This document shows positions 1-9,656 of a stretch of 64,000 nucleotides of DNA, piece by piece (within the stretch, counting starts at the first letter, position 1; each line of letters opens with the position of its first letter). This DNA is from Aquimarina sp. RZ0. GTDB lineage: Bacteria > Bacteroidota > Bacteroidia > Flavobacteriales > Flavobacteriaceae. The position numbers and the translations under genes are program-made. The notes under the pieces were generated by a model. That model was not told the origin of the DNA and did no database searches. It was given only the letters and a program-made list of their open reading frames with translations. The DNA is taken from the NCBI RefSeq assembly GCF_008370685.1, contig NZ_VTZU01000014.1, positions 40,240 to 104,239 of the forward strand, written 5' to 3'.

Positions 1-2498
1 ATTCCTGGACCGCGACAATCGATAGTTGCCCGGCAAGTACTTCTCAAATTGTGAATATAGGCTATACCAATATTCTGGGAGTTCCTACGAATAGTATTGC
101 TGCACAAGCACTTTTTGATTGTTCTGGAGTAGATATTTGTGCGACAATAACAATTGCAGATCCTGTAGCTACTGATGCGACCTTCTGCTTAAATGATACT
201 GCAACAGATCTGGACACCTTTATTACCGCAACAGAAACTATTGTATGGTATGCAGGTAACACCTCGGTAATACCTATTACAAAACCGATTGTAGACACGA
301 CTGTAGCATCCAATACTACATATTATATAACTCAACAAGATAGTAATGGATGCGAAAGTAACCGTATCCCCATCATAGTAGAAGTTATTGAAACACTACC
401 TCCTTCTTCGACAAATGCATCTTTTTGTTTGAATGATCCTACCGTAATAGACCTGGACACTTTTATCACTGCTACGGAGACCGTTATATGGTACATGAGT
501 GATACCCCTACCAGTCCTCCAATTATAAAACCTACAGTTGACACCTCTGTATCTTCCAGTACTACCTATTATATAAGTCAGGAAGATGGTAATGGATGCG
601 AGAGCATACGCATTCCCTTCCTTGTGGAGGTAATTGACTCCAGTACGGCGATCACTGATGCTATTACCATCCTAAGTAGCGAATCTGTACAATATGATAT
701 TCCGCTCGGTTTTGGATTAACAGCAGGTGATTTTATATGGTCGGCTCTGGCAAACAATATAGTAGACGGAGAAACGACTACAGATACTGCAACTTCTGTT
801 ATTGATGATATACTAATAAACACTACTGATGTGCCACAGGTAGTAACCTATATTATTACTCCAACTACTACAAGTACCTGTAGTAATAATCGTTTTGAAC
901 TATCCGTCACAGTAAATCCTCTTCCTTCTGTCCAAATTGATGCTACTTCTGTAGTAGAAGGAGATCGCATAGAGATAACTCTTACCTTAAGTGAACCTTT
1001 TGTCACTAATATTGAGCTTATTATTGACTTTACAGGGATTAGTGCTGATGAAAATGATCTAAGCCTTGCTACTCAAAACATTACAATACTTGCAGGAGAT
1101 ACAACAGTTAGCTTTTTTAGAGATACAACCGAAGATGTTATTATGGAAAATAGTGAAACTGTCGAAGTTTCAATAGCTGGCATAGTATCAGGTACTATAG
1201 GAGACATTTCTGATACAGCGATCGCAACCATTTTTGATGATGATGGATTACCAGGCATTATTATTGGAGATGCCACAATAGAAGAAGGAGGAATTTTAGA
1301 AGTCCCTGTTACCTTAACCTCTCCTGCCATAGATGATATCACACTTACTATGGTATACACTAATGTAGACACAGACAACACTGATTATGATTCAGTTGTT
1401 CAGACTGTTACTTTTGCTACAGGAAACATCAATGCCATACTTTCTATCCAAACAACGGATGATGCGTTAATAGAAAATGACGAAACCTTCCGTATAGGAG
1501 TTGCTTCAGTCGATACCGGAACTGTTGGTGTAAGTGCAGATGAAGGGATCGCTACAATCACTGATAATGATGCAGGTCCAAGCATTATAATCGATGATGC
1601 ATCTATTACAGAAGGCGGAATATTACAAATACCAATATCCCTCAGTCGTCCTGCAATTGATGACATTACCTTATCTATTGGATATACAAATGTAGAAACA
1701 GATGATACCGACTATGATACCACAAATCAAACTATCACTATCCTGGCAGGAACTACAGACACAATACTCTCTATACAAACTACAGATGACTTGCTATTAG
1801 AAAATCCTGAAACCTTTGTCGTAAGCGTTATATCTGTTGACAATGGGACTGTTAGTGATAGTACAGATGAAGGAATTGCAACCATCATTGATAATGACTC
1901 TATAGAAATTTTTATATCAGATGAAAGTGCAGAAGAAGGTACTGATTTAGAATTTTCTATTACATTATCAAGACCGTCATCAGAAGATATTACAATATCT
2001 TTTTCATACATTAATGAAACGACTACCGCTCTGGATTATGAAATTATACTTACAGAAATTACGATTCCTGCGGGTGAAGTAACTGTTTTTGTTCCAATTA
2101 CCACCCGTGATGATGATCAGGAAGAATCTGATGAAACTTTTAGATTAGAAGTGGCAGAGGTTCTATCAGGTACAGTAGCGACACACTCTGATGCTGGGAT
2201 TGGTACTATTTTCGATAATGATTCTGCAGGAAATACACCTCCGCTATTTCCTCCATATTTTACTCCAAATGGAGATAGCTTTCATGACGATTGGCACGCA
2301 AATGCCAACTTCAGGGATCAGATATTATCTATTTGGATATTTGATCGTCAGGGAAAATTATTAAAACAATTATCCCCCCAAGGTACTGGTTGGAATGGCG
2401 AATTTAATGGAAAATTATTACCATCTACTGAGTATTGGTTTAAAGCTGAATTACAGGACGGAACCTACCAACAGGGACATTTTAGTCTGATACGATAA
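1..2498 (+). CDS. T9SS type B secreted adhesin with Calx-beta repeats (5' partial)
   Basis: The reading frame is open from the first bases of the window (codons from position 3), so the N-terminus lies upstream; the GTG at 51 is not a convincing start. Visible order: two tandem repeats of about 95 residues sharing FCLND..DLDTFITATET..WY and GNGCES, a PKD-like stretch, then four Calx-beta repeats of about 105 residues, each ending in D-N/D-D after an ATI strand. The last 85 residues carry the gliding-motility/CHU_C type B signal (FTPNGDSFHDDW, IFDRQGKLL, GWNGEFNG, STEYWFKA). Calx-beta domains bind calcium and are common in large surface adhesins. Inference: a cell-surface or released protein exported by the Por/T9SS machinery. 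The substrate bound is unknown. Confidence 0.88.
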   Translation, partial: SWTATIDSCPASTSQIVNIGYTNILGVPTNSIAAQALFDCSGVDICATITIADPVATDATFCLNDTATDLDTFITATETIVWYAGNTSVIPITKPIVDTTVASNTTYYITQQDSNGCESNRIPIIVEVIETLPPSSTNASFCLNDPTVIDLDTFITATETVIWYMSDTPTSPPIIKPTVDTSVSSSTTYYISQEDGNGCESIRIPFLVEVIDSSTAITDAITILSSESVQYDIPLGFGLTAGDFIWSALANNIVDGETTTDTATSVIDDILINTTDVPQVVTYIITPTTTSTCSNNRFELSVTVNPLPSVQIDATSVVEGDRIEITLTLSEPFVTNIELIIDFTGISADENDLSLATQNITILAGDTTVSFFRDTTEDVIMENSETVEVSIAGIVSGTIGDISDTAIATIFDDDGLPGIIIGDATIEEGGILEVPVTLTSPAIDDITLTMVYTNVDTDNTDYDSVVQTVTFATGNINAILSIQTTDDALIENDETFRIGVASVDTGTVGVSADEGIATITDNDAGPSIIIDDASITEGGILQIPISLSRPAIDDITLSIGYTNVETDDTDYDTTNQTITILAGTTDTILSIQTTDDLLLENPETFVVSVISVDNGTVSDSTDEGIATIIDNDSIEIFISDESAEEGTDLEFSITLSRPSSEDITISFSYINETTTALDYEIILTEITIPAGEVTVFVPITTRDDDQEESDETFRLEVAEVLSGTVATHSDAGIGTIFDNDSAGNTPPLFPPYFTPNGDSFHDDWHANANFRDQILSIWIFDRQGKLLKQLSPQGTGWNGEFNGKLLPSTEYWFKAELQDGTYQQGHFSLIR

Positions 2499-2593
2499 TA
2501 CCTCAGACTTTGATATCTCTTTTCCAACGTAAGTTTACTTGATAAAACTGGATTTTTTGCAATAGACGAAAACATTTTGCTTTCTTAAAAAGT

Positions 2594-2649
2594 AAACTAC
2601 TTCGGAGGCAAGTCCACCTTTAGTATTTAAATCTCGATTATCGAGTAAA
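2594..2649 (+). repeat. palindromic intergenic repeat, copy A
   Basis: The copy runs from AAACTAC through a GGAGGCAAGTCCACC segment to TTTAAATCTCGATTATCGAGTAAA in two blocks. CTCGAT-T-ATCGAG is a perfect inverted repeat, and the GAGGCA..TCC segment is a second weaker one. The 3' half is identical to copy C. Confidence 0.75.
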
Positions 2650-2650
2650 C

Positions 2651-2686
2651 AAACTACCTCGGGGCAAGTCCGCGAGGCATTTATTG
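2651..2686 (+). repeat. palindromic intergenic repeat, copy B (truncated)
   Basis: Begins AAACTACCTCGGGGCAAG like copy A and continues CGCGAGGCATTTATTG. It lacks the CTCGATTATCGAG palindrome, so it is a 3'-truncated member directly abutting copy A. Confidence 0.6.
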
Positions 2687-2693
2687 AAAAAAA

Positions 2694-2750
2694 CATTTTG
2701 ATTTAGAGGCATGCCCTCCTTTAGCATTTAAATCTCGATTATCGAGTAAA
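2694..2750 (+). repeat. palindromic intergenic repeat, copy C
   Basis: Begins CATTTTGATTTAGAGGCA, has the GAGGCATGCCCTC inverted repeat, and ends with the same ATTTAAATCTCG/ATTATCGAGTAAA block as copy A. The CATTTTGATTT leader is shared with copy D near 35.05 kb. Confidence 0.75.
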
Positions 2751-2954
2751 TTCAGGTTGGGATTTATATTAAAAAGACACAATACATTTGTAGAAAAGGC
2801 TAATATTCTTTAATTTATACTACCATTAGTTTACACTTTTTTGATTGAAGTAAAAAGATAGGCGAATTTTGCAGGCAAAAGCACTACTTTAGATAAGTTC
2901 TTAATAGAATTAACAGAAAATAATTACTTTTATCATAGTTTTATTATACAACAT

Positions 2955-3887
2955 ATGCCAAAAAAAACTTTCTACAGTCATGGTAAACTTTTAATTACTG
3001 GCGAATACCTCGTTCTTGATGGTGTAACTGCTTTGGCTATACCTACCAGAAAAGGACAATATTTAACAGTTGAAGAGAACAATAGCAATATGATTAGCTG
3101 GAGAAGTCTGGATGCACACGGAAATTGCTGGTTTCAATCAAATTTTGAAATAAACGACAAAGAATTTCATCCCCTTTCAGAAAATAACACACAAACTTCA
3201 CCAGAAGTTACAAAAACATTGCTAAAAATATTCTCTTCTGCCAGAGCATTAAACTCAAAATTCTTATCGCATCAAGGATATACTATTGAGACCCGATTAG
3301 AGTTTGATCAACAATGGGGTTTGGGATCATCATCTACATTAATTAACAACATTGCTCAATGGGCAGAAGTAAACCCTTTTACACTATTAGAAAAAAGTTT
3401 TGGTGGTAGCGGATATGATATTGCGTGTGCTCAACATGAAACTCCAATACGATACACCCGAAACGGAAATACTCCTATTATAAATAAAGCTTTATTTAAT
3501 CCTCCATTTAAGAATGACATATTCTTCATATATCTTAATCAGAAACAAAACAGTAAAGAATCAATTAAGCATTATCAATCTCTATCATTAAAAGATTTTG
3601 ATAAAGCCGAAAAATCAATTAACGCGATCACAGAAAAAATAATAGTCAGTCAAGAATTAAATGAATTCGAAAAATTAATTGACAGTCACGAACAAATTAT
3701 ATCTGACATTATTAAAACTCCCACTGTAAAATCCAGATTATTTGAAGATTATACAAATAGTATCAAAAGTCTTGGTGGTTGGGGTGGTGATTTTATTTTA
3801 GCTACAGGAACTTTTACAGATATGAATTATTTTAGGAACAAGGGGTACACTACCATTATCCCGTACTCAGAAATGGCTTTTTCATAG
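2955..3887 (+). CDS. GYDIA-type GHMP kinase (mevalonate-pathway kinase-like)
   Basis: A 310-residue GHMP-superfamily small-molecule kinase. Visible motifs are the N-terminal HGKLLITGEYLVLDG strand, the phosphate-binding loop WGLGSSS around residues 121-127, the diagnostic GGSGYDIA that names this Bacteroidota subgroup, and a C-terminal GGWGGDFIL glycine motif. Members of the family phosphorylate small metabolites; mevalonate-pathway intermediates are the usual assumption for this subgroup in Flavobacteriia, but the substrate is not shown by the sequence. The ATG at 2955 follows an AT-rich leader without a Shine-Dalgarno, which is normal in this phylum. It stands alone between a repeat cluster and a cellulase gene, with no other isoprenoid gene adjacent. 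Confidence 0.88.
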   Translation: MPKKTFYSHGKLLITGEYLVLDGVTALAIPTRKGQYLTVEENNSNMISWRSLDAHGNCWFQSNFEINDKEFHPLSENNTQTSPEVTKTLLKIFSSARALNSKFLSHQGYTIETRLEFDQQWGLGSSSTLINNIAQWAEVNPFTLLEKSFGGSGYDIACAQHETPIRYTRNGNTPIINKALFNPPFKNDIFFIYLNQKQNSKESIKHYQSLSLKDFDKAEKSINAITEKIIVSQELNEFEKLIDSHEQIISDIIKTPTVKSRLFEDYTNSIKSLGGWGGDFILATGTFTDMNYFRNKGYTTIIPYSEMAFS

Positions 3888-4174
3888 CGTTTTCTAAAAA
3901 TTTCACAAAGAATAAACGCAAGTTATATCCCAAATCAAGTTGCAAAAACAGGCTATATCTGTTATATATATAATCTATACAATATGGTTTTCTAAAGAAT
4001 ATTTCTAAAAAATCTTAATATATTTATTTTCAGGTATTTAATAATAATTTTTGCCTTTTTAAAATTTCAATATTCCACAGTATATATAATGTTAAGGTTC
4101 AGGCATAAAATATACCTGTATAACCCCAGTTATCTATTTATTAAACCCTTAATACTTTATTAAAACTATTCTTA

Positions 4175-6667
4175 ATGAAAACATTATTATCATTCTTATC
4201 TTTAGCTTTGCTAGCTGGATCAAGCATCAAAGCCCAAATCACATATAGTGATGACTTTGACAAGGGCATATTAAGCATTAATTCCTCTCCTGGATATACT
4301 CCATCTTTATCAAATAACATGTTATTACTAACAGCAAATGGATCAGCTGATCTATGGGAATCTCTATCCTACAAAATACATATGGATGGTGTTGATTCGA
4401 ATACTGATGCTTCTGCAGTTCCTAAATTATATATAAAAGCAAAAGGCACTGACCTTCCTAACCTAAGAATTGATCTAAGAGATGCTAATGGATATGTTAC
4501 AAATTTCTCTGGACAGTCTACGGTTCTTATTGATGAATTCAAAATTTATGAATTAAACTATGAAGGTAAGCTACTGGATGGTGGATATGGAGGACCTTGC
4601 CTTCCAGCAGATGCTCCTTGCCCTGTAGATGCAACACAAATTTCTAATTTGGAAATGTTTATAAACCCGGGAGTAGGTGGATATAATGGAACCATAGAAA
4701 TAGAATGGATTTCTCTTGGAGCACCGCTGGAAGATATCCCTTCTGCTCCAGAATTTGATATAAGATACAACCAGGTATCTTATCTAAAAGGACGGGATAA
4801 ATTGATCAATATCGTCAGTATTAATAGTTTTTCCAGCAAATCTTACACTGTTTACGACAGTGCTGATAATGCTATCATTTCTGGTACAACAGATACATCA
4901 GTACTCTGGAGTGATTCTGGAGAATATGTTGCTACAGTTGATGTATCCTCAATTGACACAGAAGGAACTTATAGATTTGTTATTGATGAGCTTGAGATCA
5001 ACTTTACTATAAACAACGATGGATATCAGGAAATCAGAGAGCAAGCTTTTAAGTATTATTATTACAATAGAGCGTCAACCTCATTGACTGCTGACTATGC
5101 AGGTATATATGCCAGAAATGCCGGTCATCCAGACACAGATGTAATTATACACGCATCTGCTGCTTCTCCAGCAAGACCTGCAGGAACCAAAATAGCTGCT
5201 CCAAAAGGCTGGTATGATGCGGGAGATTATAATAAATATATAGTGAATAGCGGGATTAGCACTTACACATTATTGGCAGCTTATGAACATTATGACACCT
5301 ATTATAAAAACTTAGAATTTAATATCCCGGAAAAAGGAAATGCCATTCCCGATATTCTGGACGAAACCATTTGGAATCTGGATTGGATGCTAGCTATGCA
5401 AGATCCTAATGACGGTGGAGTCTATCATAAATTGACAGGACTGAATTTTTCTGGAAATATAATGCCTGATCAATATACCTTTGATCGCTATGTCGTTCAG
5501 AAGACCACAGCTGCCGCTCTAAATTTTGCCGCGGTAACAGCAGTAGCTTCTAGAATATTTGCAGATTTTGAAGCAGAAAAACCTGGATATAGTGCAACAC
5601 TACTTCAGGCTTCAAAAGATGCATATTCCTGGGCAAAAGCAAATCCTACTGTGTATTATGTACAACCATCGGATGTTAAAACTGGGGAATATGGAGATAA
5701 CAATGTAACAGATGAGTTTCAGTGGGCGGCGGTAGAATTATTTATCTCTACTAAAGATATTCAATATAAAAATGATATTAATATTGCCAATATTAACGCT
5801 CAAGTACCTACCTGGTCAAGTTCATCCATGCTTGCTCTGTTTTCTATAGCGCATCATGCTTCAGAACTATCGGGTGATATTAATGTCTCAGCAGCTAATA
5901 ACAAGCTTTTAGAAACCGCCAATGTATTAAAAAACAATGTTGACAGCTCTCCTATGAATATTACGATGACTACCCCAGATTATGTTTGGGGAAGTAATGG
6001 GCAGATAGGAAATCAATTATTTGTTTTAATAAGAGCATATGAATTGACAGGTGATGAATCTTATCTAAGTGCTACTTATAAATCTATGGATTATATCTTT
6101 GGTCGTAACGGCACAGGATATTGCTATGTGACCGGTTTTGGAAATAGAAAAGTAATTGATCCACACCATAGAATATCTGTTTCTGATGGTATTGCTCAAC
6201 CAGTACCAGGAATGATTGTAGGAGGACCTCATCCTGGTCAACAAGATTCTTGTAGTGGATATCCTAATGCAAATCCAGCTTCTTCTTTTGTTGATAATTA
6301 CTGCTCTTATTCTACAAACGAAATAACCATTAACTGGAATGCTCCATTAGTATACTCAATACATGCTTTATACAACTATCAAAATGAATCATCTGTACTA
6401 TCTGTTACTGATAATTTTGACGAAACTTTAGAAAATATATTTGAAGTTTATCCCAATCCTGCAAATAAAGTATTACATATAAAAACAGCTATTACTAATA
6501 CTTCTCCAAATATTGAATTGTATTCTATACTGGGTAAAAAAATATTTTCAAAACAGCTTAAGGATACTGATTCTGCAATAGACATTACCAATCTGTCACC
6601 AGGACTCTATTTAGCAAAAATAACTACTAAAACCCATAAGTATACAGCAAAAATCTTAAAGAAATAA
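4175..6667 (+). CDS. secreted glycoside hydrolase family 9 endoglucanase (T9SS type A)
   Basis: An 830-residue protein with a signal peptide (MKTLLSFLSLALLAGSSIKAQ). An N-terminal beta-sandwich is followed by a cellulase-type Ig domain (about residues 190-285) and a GH9 (alpha/alpha)6 catalytic domain. Catalytic signatures are DAGDYNKY with Asp348/Asp351, the DPHHRIS histidine motif near residue 665, and NEITINWNAP with the acid Glu716. The final 75 residues are a T9SS type A sorting domain (VYPNPANKVLHI, LYSILGKKIF, LSPGLYLAKI). GH9 enzymes are inverting endo-beta-1,4-glucanases. Inference: a secreted or surface-bound enzyme acting on cellulose or mixed-linkage glucan. All catalytic residues are present. 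There is no SusC/D pair nearby, so this is not a classical polysaccharide utilisation locus. A terminator follows. Confidence 0.94.
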   Translation: MKTLLSFLSLALLAGSSIKAQITYSDDFDKGILSINSSPGYTPSLSNNMLLLTANGSADLWESLSYKIHMDGVDSNTDASAVPKLYIKAKGTDLPNLRIDLRDANGYVTNFSGQSTVLIDEFKIYELNYEGKLLDGGYGGPCLPADAPCPVDATQISNLEMFINPGVGGYNGTIEIEWISLGAPLEDIPSAPEFDIRYNQVSYLKGRDKLINIVSINSFSSKSYTVYDSADNAIISGTTDTSVLWSDSGEYVATVDVSSIDTEGTYRFVIDELEINFTINNDGYQEIREQAFKYYYYNRASTSLTADYAGIYARNAGHPDTDVIIHASAASPARPAGTKIAAPKGWYDAGDYNKYIVNSGISTYTLLAAYEHYDTYYKNLEFNIPEKGNAIPDILDETIWNLDWMLAMQDPNDGGVYHKLTGLNFSGNIMPDQYTFDRYVVQKTTAAALNFAAVTAVASRIFADFEAEKPGYSATLLQASKDAYSWAKANPTVYYVQPSDVKTGEYGDNNVTDEFQWAAVELFISTKDIQYKNDINIANINAQVPTWSSSSMLALFSIAHHASELSGDINVSAANNKLLETANVLKNNVDSSPMNITMTTPDYVWGSNGQIGNQLFVLIRAYELTGDESYLSATYKSMDYIFGRNGTGYCYVTGFGNRKVIDPHHRISVSDGIAQPVPGMIVGGPHPGQQDSCSGYPNANPASSFVDNYCSYSTNEITINWNAPLVYSIHALYNYQNESSVLSVTDNFDETLENIFEVYPNPANKVLHIKTAITNTSPNIELYSILGKKIFSKQLKDTDSAIDITNLSPGLYLAKITTKTHKYTAKILKK

Positions 6668-6985
6668 GTATCTATTCGCTTTAACAATTCAAGAACCTTT
6701 AAGCTTAATTCTGAAAAATAACACAGTGTAAGCTTAGAGGTTTTATATTTTAATTTACTACTGCTGATTTAAAATTATAATTCAAATTGGTTCTTTTCAT
6801 TTATACTTAAAAACAAAAAGAGGTCTTAGCTATAGATATGCCTTATTCATCTTTTGAATTTACTGGAATAAAATATCCTTTTTTTCACCCAGTTTCAGAA
6901 TAAAAAATATCAATAGCGCTCGCTGCTATTGCTGAATTTTCTTTGGCGTCTGAATCAAAAAACATCTAATTTAAAAGAAGACATA
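6668..6985. other. intergenic region between convergent genes
   Basis: The 318 bp between the GH9 gene and lpxD, which converge, contain a terminator hairpin just after the GH9 gene. I see no coding potential in the rest. Confidence 0.6.
6694..6742 (+). terminator. intrinsic terminator of the GH9 gene
   Basis: Arms AACCTTTAAGCTTA (6694-6707) and TAAGCTTAGAGGTT (6729-6742) pair over 14 bp with one T-G wobble and are followed by TTATATTTT. The hairpin lies 27 bp after the GH9 stop codon. Confidence 0.7.
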
Positions 6986-7975
6986 TTATCTACCAAGCTT
7001 ACGCAAAGCCACCCATTGCTTAAGCATATCTCTGGAATCGCAAGCAGGATATCCTAGAACTGTTTTTCCTGCCGGAACATCATTCATAACACCTGACCCT
7101 GCTCCGACCACAGCACCCGAATGAATTGTTGTATGATCTTTTATAGAAGCACTGCCTCCAATAACAACTCCATCACCCAGGGTAACCGAACCTGCTAAAC
7201 CGCTGCTACCTGCCATAATACAAAAACGTCCCAACACAGAATTATGACCGATCTGTACCAAATTATCAATTTTACAACCATCACCTAATATAGTAGAACT
7301 AAATTTAGCGCGATCCACACAAGAATTTGCTCCTATTTCAACACCATTTCCAATAACGACATTTCCGATATGCGGTATTTTCACAAGTCCTCGGCCGTCT
7401 TCGCTAGGACGATAGCCAAAACCATCAGCTCCAATACTCACATTATTATGAAAAATACAATGACTCCCAATTTTAGAACGTTCTCGAATTACTGTCCCCG
7501 ACCAAATAACACTATGATTCCCTACTACAGAATCGTCAAAAACAGTTACATTGGGATAAAACACAACACCTTCTCCTAAAACAACATCTTTTCCAATATA
7601 ACAACCTGCTCCAATTTTGCACCCAACTCCGATAACTGCTGATTTATGAATTACGGCCGTAGGATGAATATCTGTATCAAAAACCGGGTCTTCAGGACGA
7701 AATAATTCTAACAATTTGGACATTGCTAAATCTGCATTTTTTACCATAATAAATGCTCGGTCAGCACCAGGCTCAATAGTTAAGTTTTCATTAACAATGG
7801 CAGCACAGGCGCCAGAGGTTTCCCATAAACGTGCATATTTTGAACTTCCAATAAAGGTGACCTGATCATTTTTAGCATTCTTCAATTGATCTAGACCTGT
7901 TATTTTTTTATTAGTACTACCTACTAACTTTCCTTTCAAAATAGTATTGATTTCTTCTATAGTAAACGATTTCAT
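6986..7975 (-). CDS. lpxD: UDP-3-O-acylglucosamine N-acyltransferase LpxD
   Basis: A 329-residue left-handed parallel beta-helix acyltransferase of lipid A synthesis that transfers a hydroxyacyl chain from acyl-ACP to the 2-amino group of UDP-3-O-acylglucosamine. The N-terminal LpxD-specific uridine-binding domain (residues 1-100, with VTFIGSSKYARLW) precedes many hexapeptide repeats (IGAGCYIGKDVVLGEGV and others). The catalytic His lies in VQIGHNSVLG, and the C-terminal helix follows VLGYPACDSRDMLKQ. Length is typical. It is monocistronic here, not next to lpxA, lpxC or fabZ. Because some Bacteroidota carry more than one LpxD-like protein, the exact acyl specificity is uncertain. Confidence 0.93.
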   Translation of the reverse strand: MKSFTIEEINTILKGKLVGSTNKKITGLDQLKNAKNDQVTFIGSSKYARLWETSGACAAIVNENLTIEPGADRAFIMVKNADLAMSKLLELFRPEDPVFDTDIHPTAVIHKSAVIGVGCKIGAGCYIGKDVVLGEGVVFYPNVTVFDDSVVGNHSVIWSGTVIRERSKIGSHCIFHNNVSIGADGFGYRPSEDGRGLVKIPHIGNVVIGNGVEIGANSCVDRAKFSSTILGDGCKIDNLVQIGHNSVLGRFCIMAGSSGLAGSVTLGDGVVIGGSASIKDHTTIHSGAVVGAGSGVMNDVPAGKTVLGYPACDSRDMLKQWVALRKLGR

Positions 7976-8375
7976 TATTTTTTATTAAGTAATTATTGAA
8001 TATATTTGATCTATCATTTTTTTTTGCAAAACTTACACAGTCATTGTAAATAATAATGCTATAAGAAGTAATGAAGTATTAAAAACTATACAAAAGAATC
8101 AATCTAGTTAATTTTTAACAAATCCTCTTTTATTATTATTAGATGTTGTCAATTAATATCATTCTTTATCTAAAATCAAAATAATTCAATTTTATATCAT
8201 AGCCGTTTCATATAAGCACTGACATAACGCAGTTTTTGATCTGTTATACAAGGCATCAACGTTATTTTTCCCAGAAAGTTGCTTGTCTAACAAATATTTT
8301 AAAAAGTTTCGTAAAAAATAAAACCTCAACTCACAAGGAATTGAGGTTTTGTTAGCACTTTAAAGAAAGTACGTA
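7976..8375. other. intergenic region, lpxD leader and sucB terminator
   Basis: The 400 bp hold the AT-rich leader of lpxD at one end and the terminator of the sucAB operon at the other. No open frame or repeat was recognised between them. Confidence 0.55.
8320..8350 (-). terminator. intrinsic terminator of sucAB
   Basis: Perfect 10-bp arms AAAACCTCAA (8320-8329) and TTGAGGTTTT (8341-8350) with an 11-nt loop. Read on the minus strand the hairpin is followed by TTTTATTTTTTAC. It lies 25 bp beyond the sucB stop. Confidence 0.85.
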
Positions 8376-9596
8376 TTACATCTCTAATGCTTTATTTATA
8401 TTATTATTCATTAGTAGTTCTTCCGGGTTTTCCAACGCTTCTTTAACAGCAACCAAAAATCCTACTGATTCTTTACCATCAATAATTCTATGATCATATG
8501 ATAATGCCACATACATAATAGGAGCGACAACAATCTGACCTTCTCTTACTATTGGTCGTTCTACAATATTATGCATCCCCAAAATTGCACTTTGAGGAGG
8601 GTTGATAATAGGGGTTGATAACATACTTCCAAAAACCCCTCCATTAGTAATTGTAAAAGTTCCTCCTGTCATTTCATCAACTGTAATCTGACCTTCACGA
8701 GCTCTTATTGCTAATCTTTTCACTTCGGATTCTACACCTCTGAAACTTAGATTCTCAGCATTTCGTATAACTGGCACCATCAAACCTTTAGGCCCGGAAA
8801 CTGCAATACTAATATCCTGAAAATCATAAGAAATCATTTCTTTACCATCAATCATAGAATTTACAGAAGGGTACATTTTTAATGCTCTCACACAAGCCAA
8901 TGTAAAGAAAGACATAAATCCAAGACCTACCCCATGCTTACTTTTAAAGTTTTCTTTATACTGCTTTCTAAGATCAAAAATTGGTTGCATATCTACTTCA
9001 TTAAAAGTAGTTAACATTGCCGTTTCATTTTTAACCGAAACTAAGCGTTCTGCTACTTTACGGCGAAGCATTGATAATTTAGAACGTGATTCTCCTCTCT
9101 GTCCGGGACCAGGAGTCCCCATAGAAGGAGTAGCTTTTATTGCATCTTCTTTAGTAATACGTCCGTCTCGACCAGTACCTTGCACCTGAGAAGTATTGAT
9201 TCCTTTTTCTGCCAACACCTTTTTTGCAGCCGGCGAAGCCGTTCCGGTAGCATATGTTTCTGTCTTGGCAGGTGTAGCTGGTGTAGCTACTACAGCTTTC
9301 TTTTCTTCTACCTTAGGAGTTTTTTCTACCGGTTCATCACCTCCTCCTTCTGGCTTAGCTGCATCTGTATCAATAAGGCATACTACCTGACCAACAGCTA
9401 CAGCATCCCCTTCTTCAGCTTTTAAGGTAATAATACCGCTTTCTTCTGCGGGTAATTCTAATGTTGCTTTATCACTATCTACTTCTGCAATAGCCTGATC
9501 TTTTGTTACATAATCACCATCTTCTACGAGCCATTGAGCAATTTCTACTTCTGTAATGGATTCTCCCGGAGAAGGGACTTTCATTTCTAAAGCCAT
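8376..9596 (-). CDS. sucB: 2-oxoglutarate dehydrogenase E2 (dihydrolipoyl succinyltransferase)
   Basis: A 406-residue E2 core of the 2-oxoglutarate dehydrogenase complex, transferring succinyl groups from lipoyl-lysine to CoA in the TCA cycle. The N-terminal lipoyl domain has the modified lysine in EVDSDKATLELPA (about residue 43). A Pro/Ala/Lys-rich linker follows (about 75-115), then a peripheral-subunit-binding domain (SPAAKKVLAEKGINTSQVQGTGRDGRITKED), then the catalytic domain ending with the active-site DHRIIDGKESVGF. The linker plus one lipoyl domain is typical of SucB. It lies 60 bp downstream of sucA on the same strand. The E3 lipoamide dehydrogenase gene is not in the window. Confidence 0.96.
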   Translation of the reverse strand: MALEMKVPSPGESITEVEIAQWLVEDGDYVTKDQAIAEVDSDKATLELPAEESGIITLKAEEGDAVAVGQVVCLIDTDAAKPEGGGDEPVEKTPKVEEKKAVVATPATPAKTETYATGTASPAAKKVLAEKGINTSQVQGTGRDGRITKEDAIKATPSMGTPGPGQRGESRSKLSMLRRKVAERLVSVKNETAMLTTFNEVDMQPIFDLRKQYKENFKSKHGVGLGFMSFFTLACVRALKMYPSVNSMIDGKEMISYDFQDISIAVSGPKGLMVPVIRNAENLSFRGVESEVKRLAIRAREGQITVDEMTGGTFTITNGGVFGSMLSTPIINPPQSAILGMHNIVERPIVREGQIVVAPIMYVALSYDHRIIDGKESVGFLVAVKEALENPEELLMNNNINKALEM

Positions 9597-9656
9597 AATT
9601 CTAATTTTATATATATATCACACTTTCGTGAAAATCTTCTATTTATACTTACTTTA

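Larger units (their letters stand above)
2499..2954. other. gene-free region with clustered palindromic repeats
   Basis: This 456-bp stretch contains no credible ORF. Its first half holds three copies, one truncated, of a palindromic intergenic repeat annotated separately. The second half is AT-rich leader DNA of the GHMP kinase. Confidence 0.7.

Noticed and set aside
62..2011. Several 70-100 codon minus-strand frames within the Calx-beta gene
   Set aside because: They mirror the repeat structure of the plus-strand gene, as expected for shadows of a Thr/Ile/Asp-rich repeat protein.
2594..2750. CRISPR array suggested by three closely spaced repeats
   Set aside because: The copies are unequal in length, one is truncated, two abut directly without a spacer, and related copies are scattered singly elsewhere. 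No cas gene is present.
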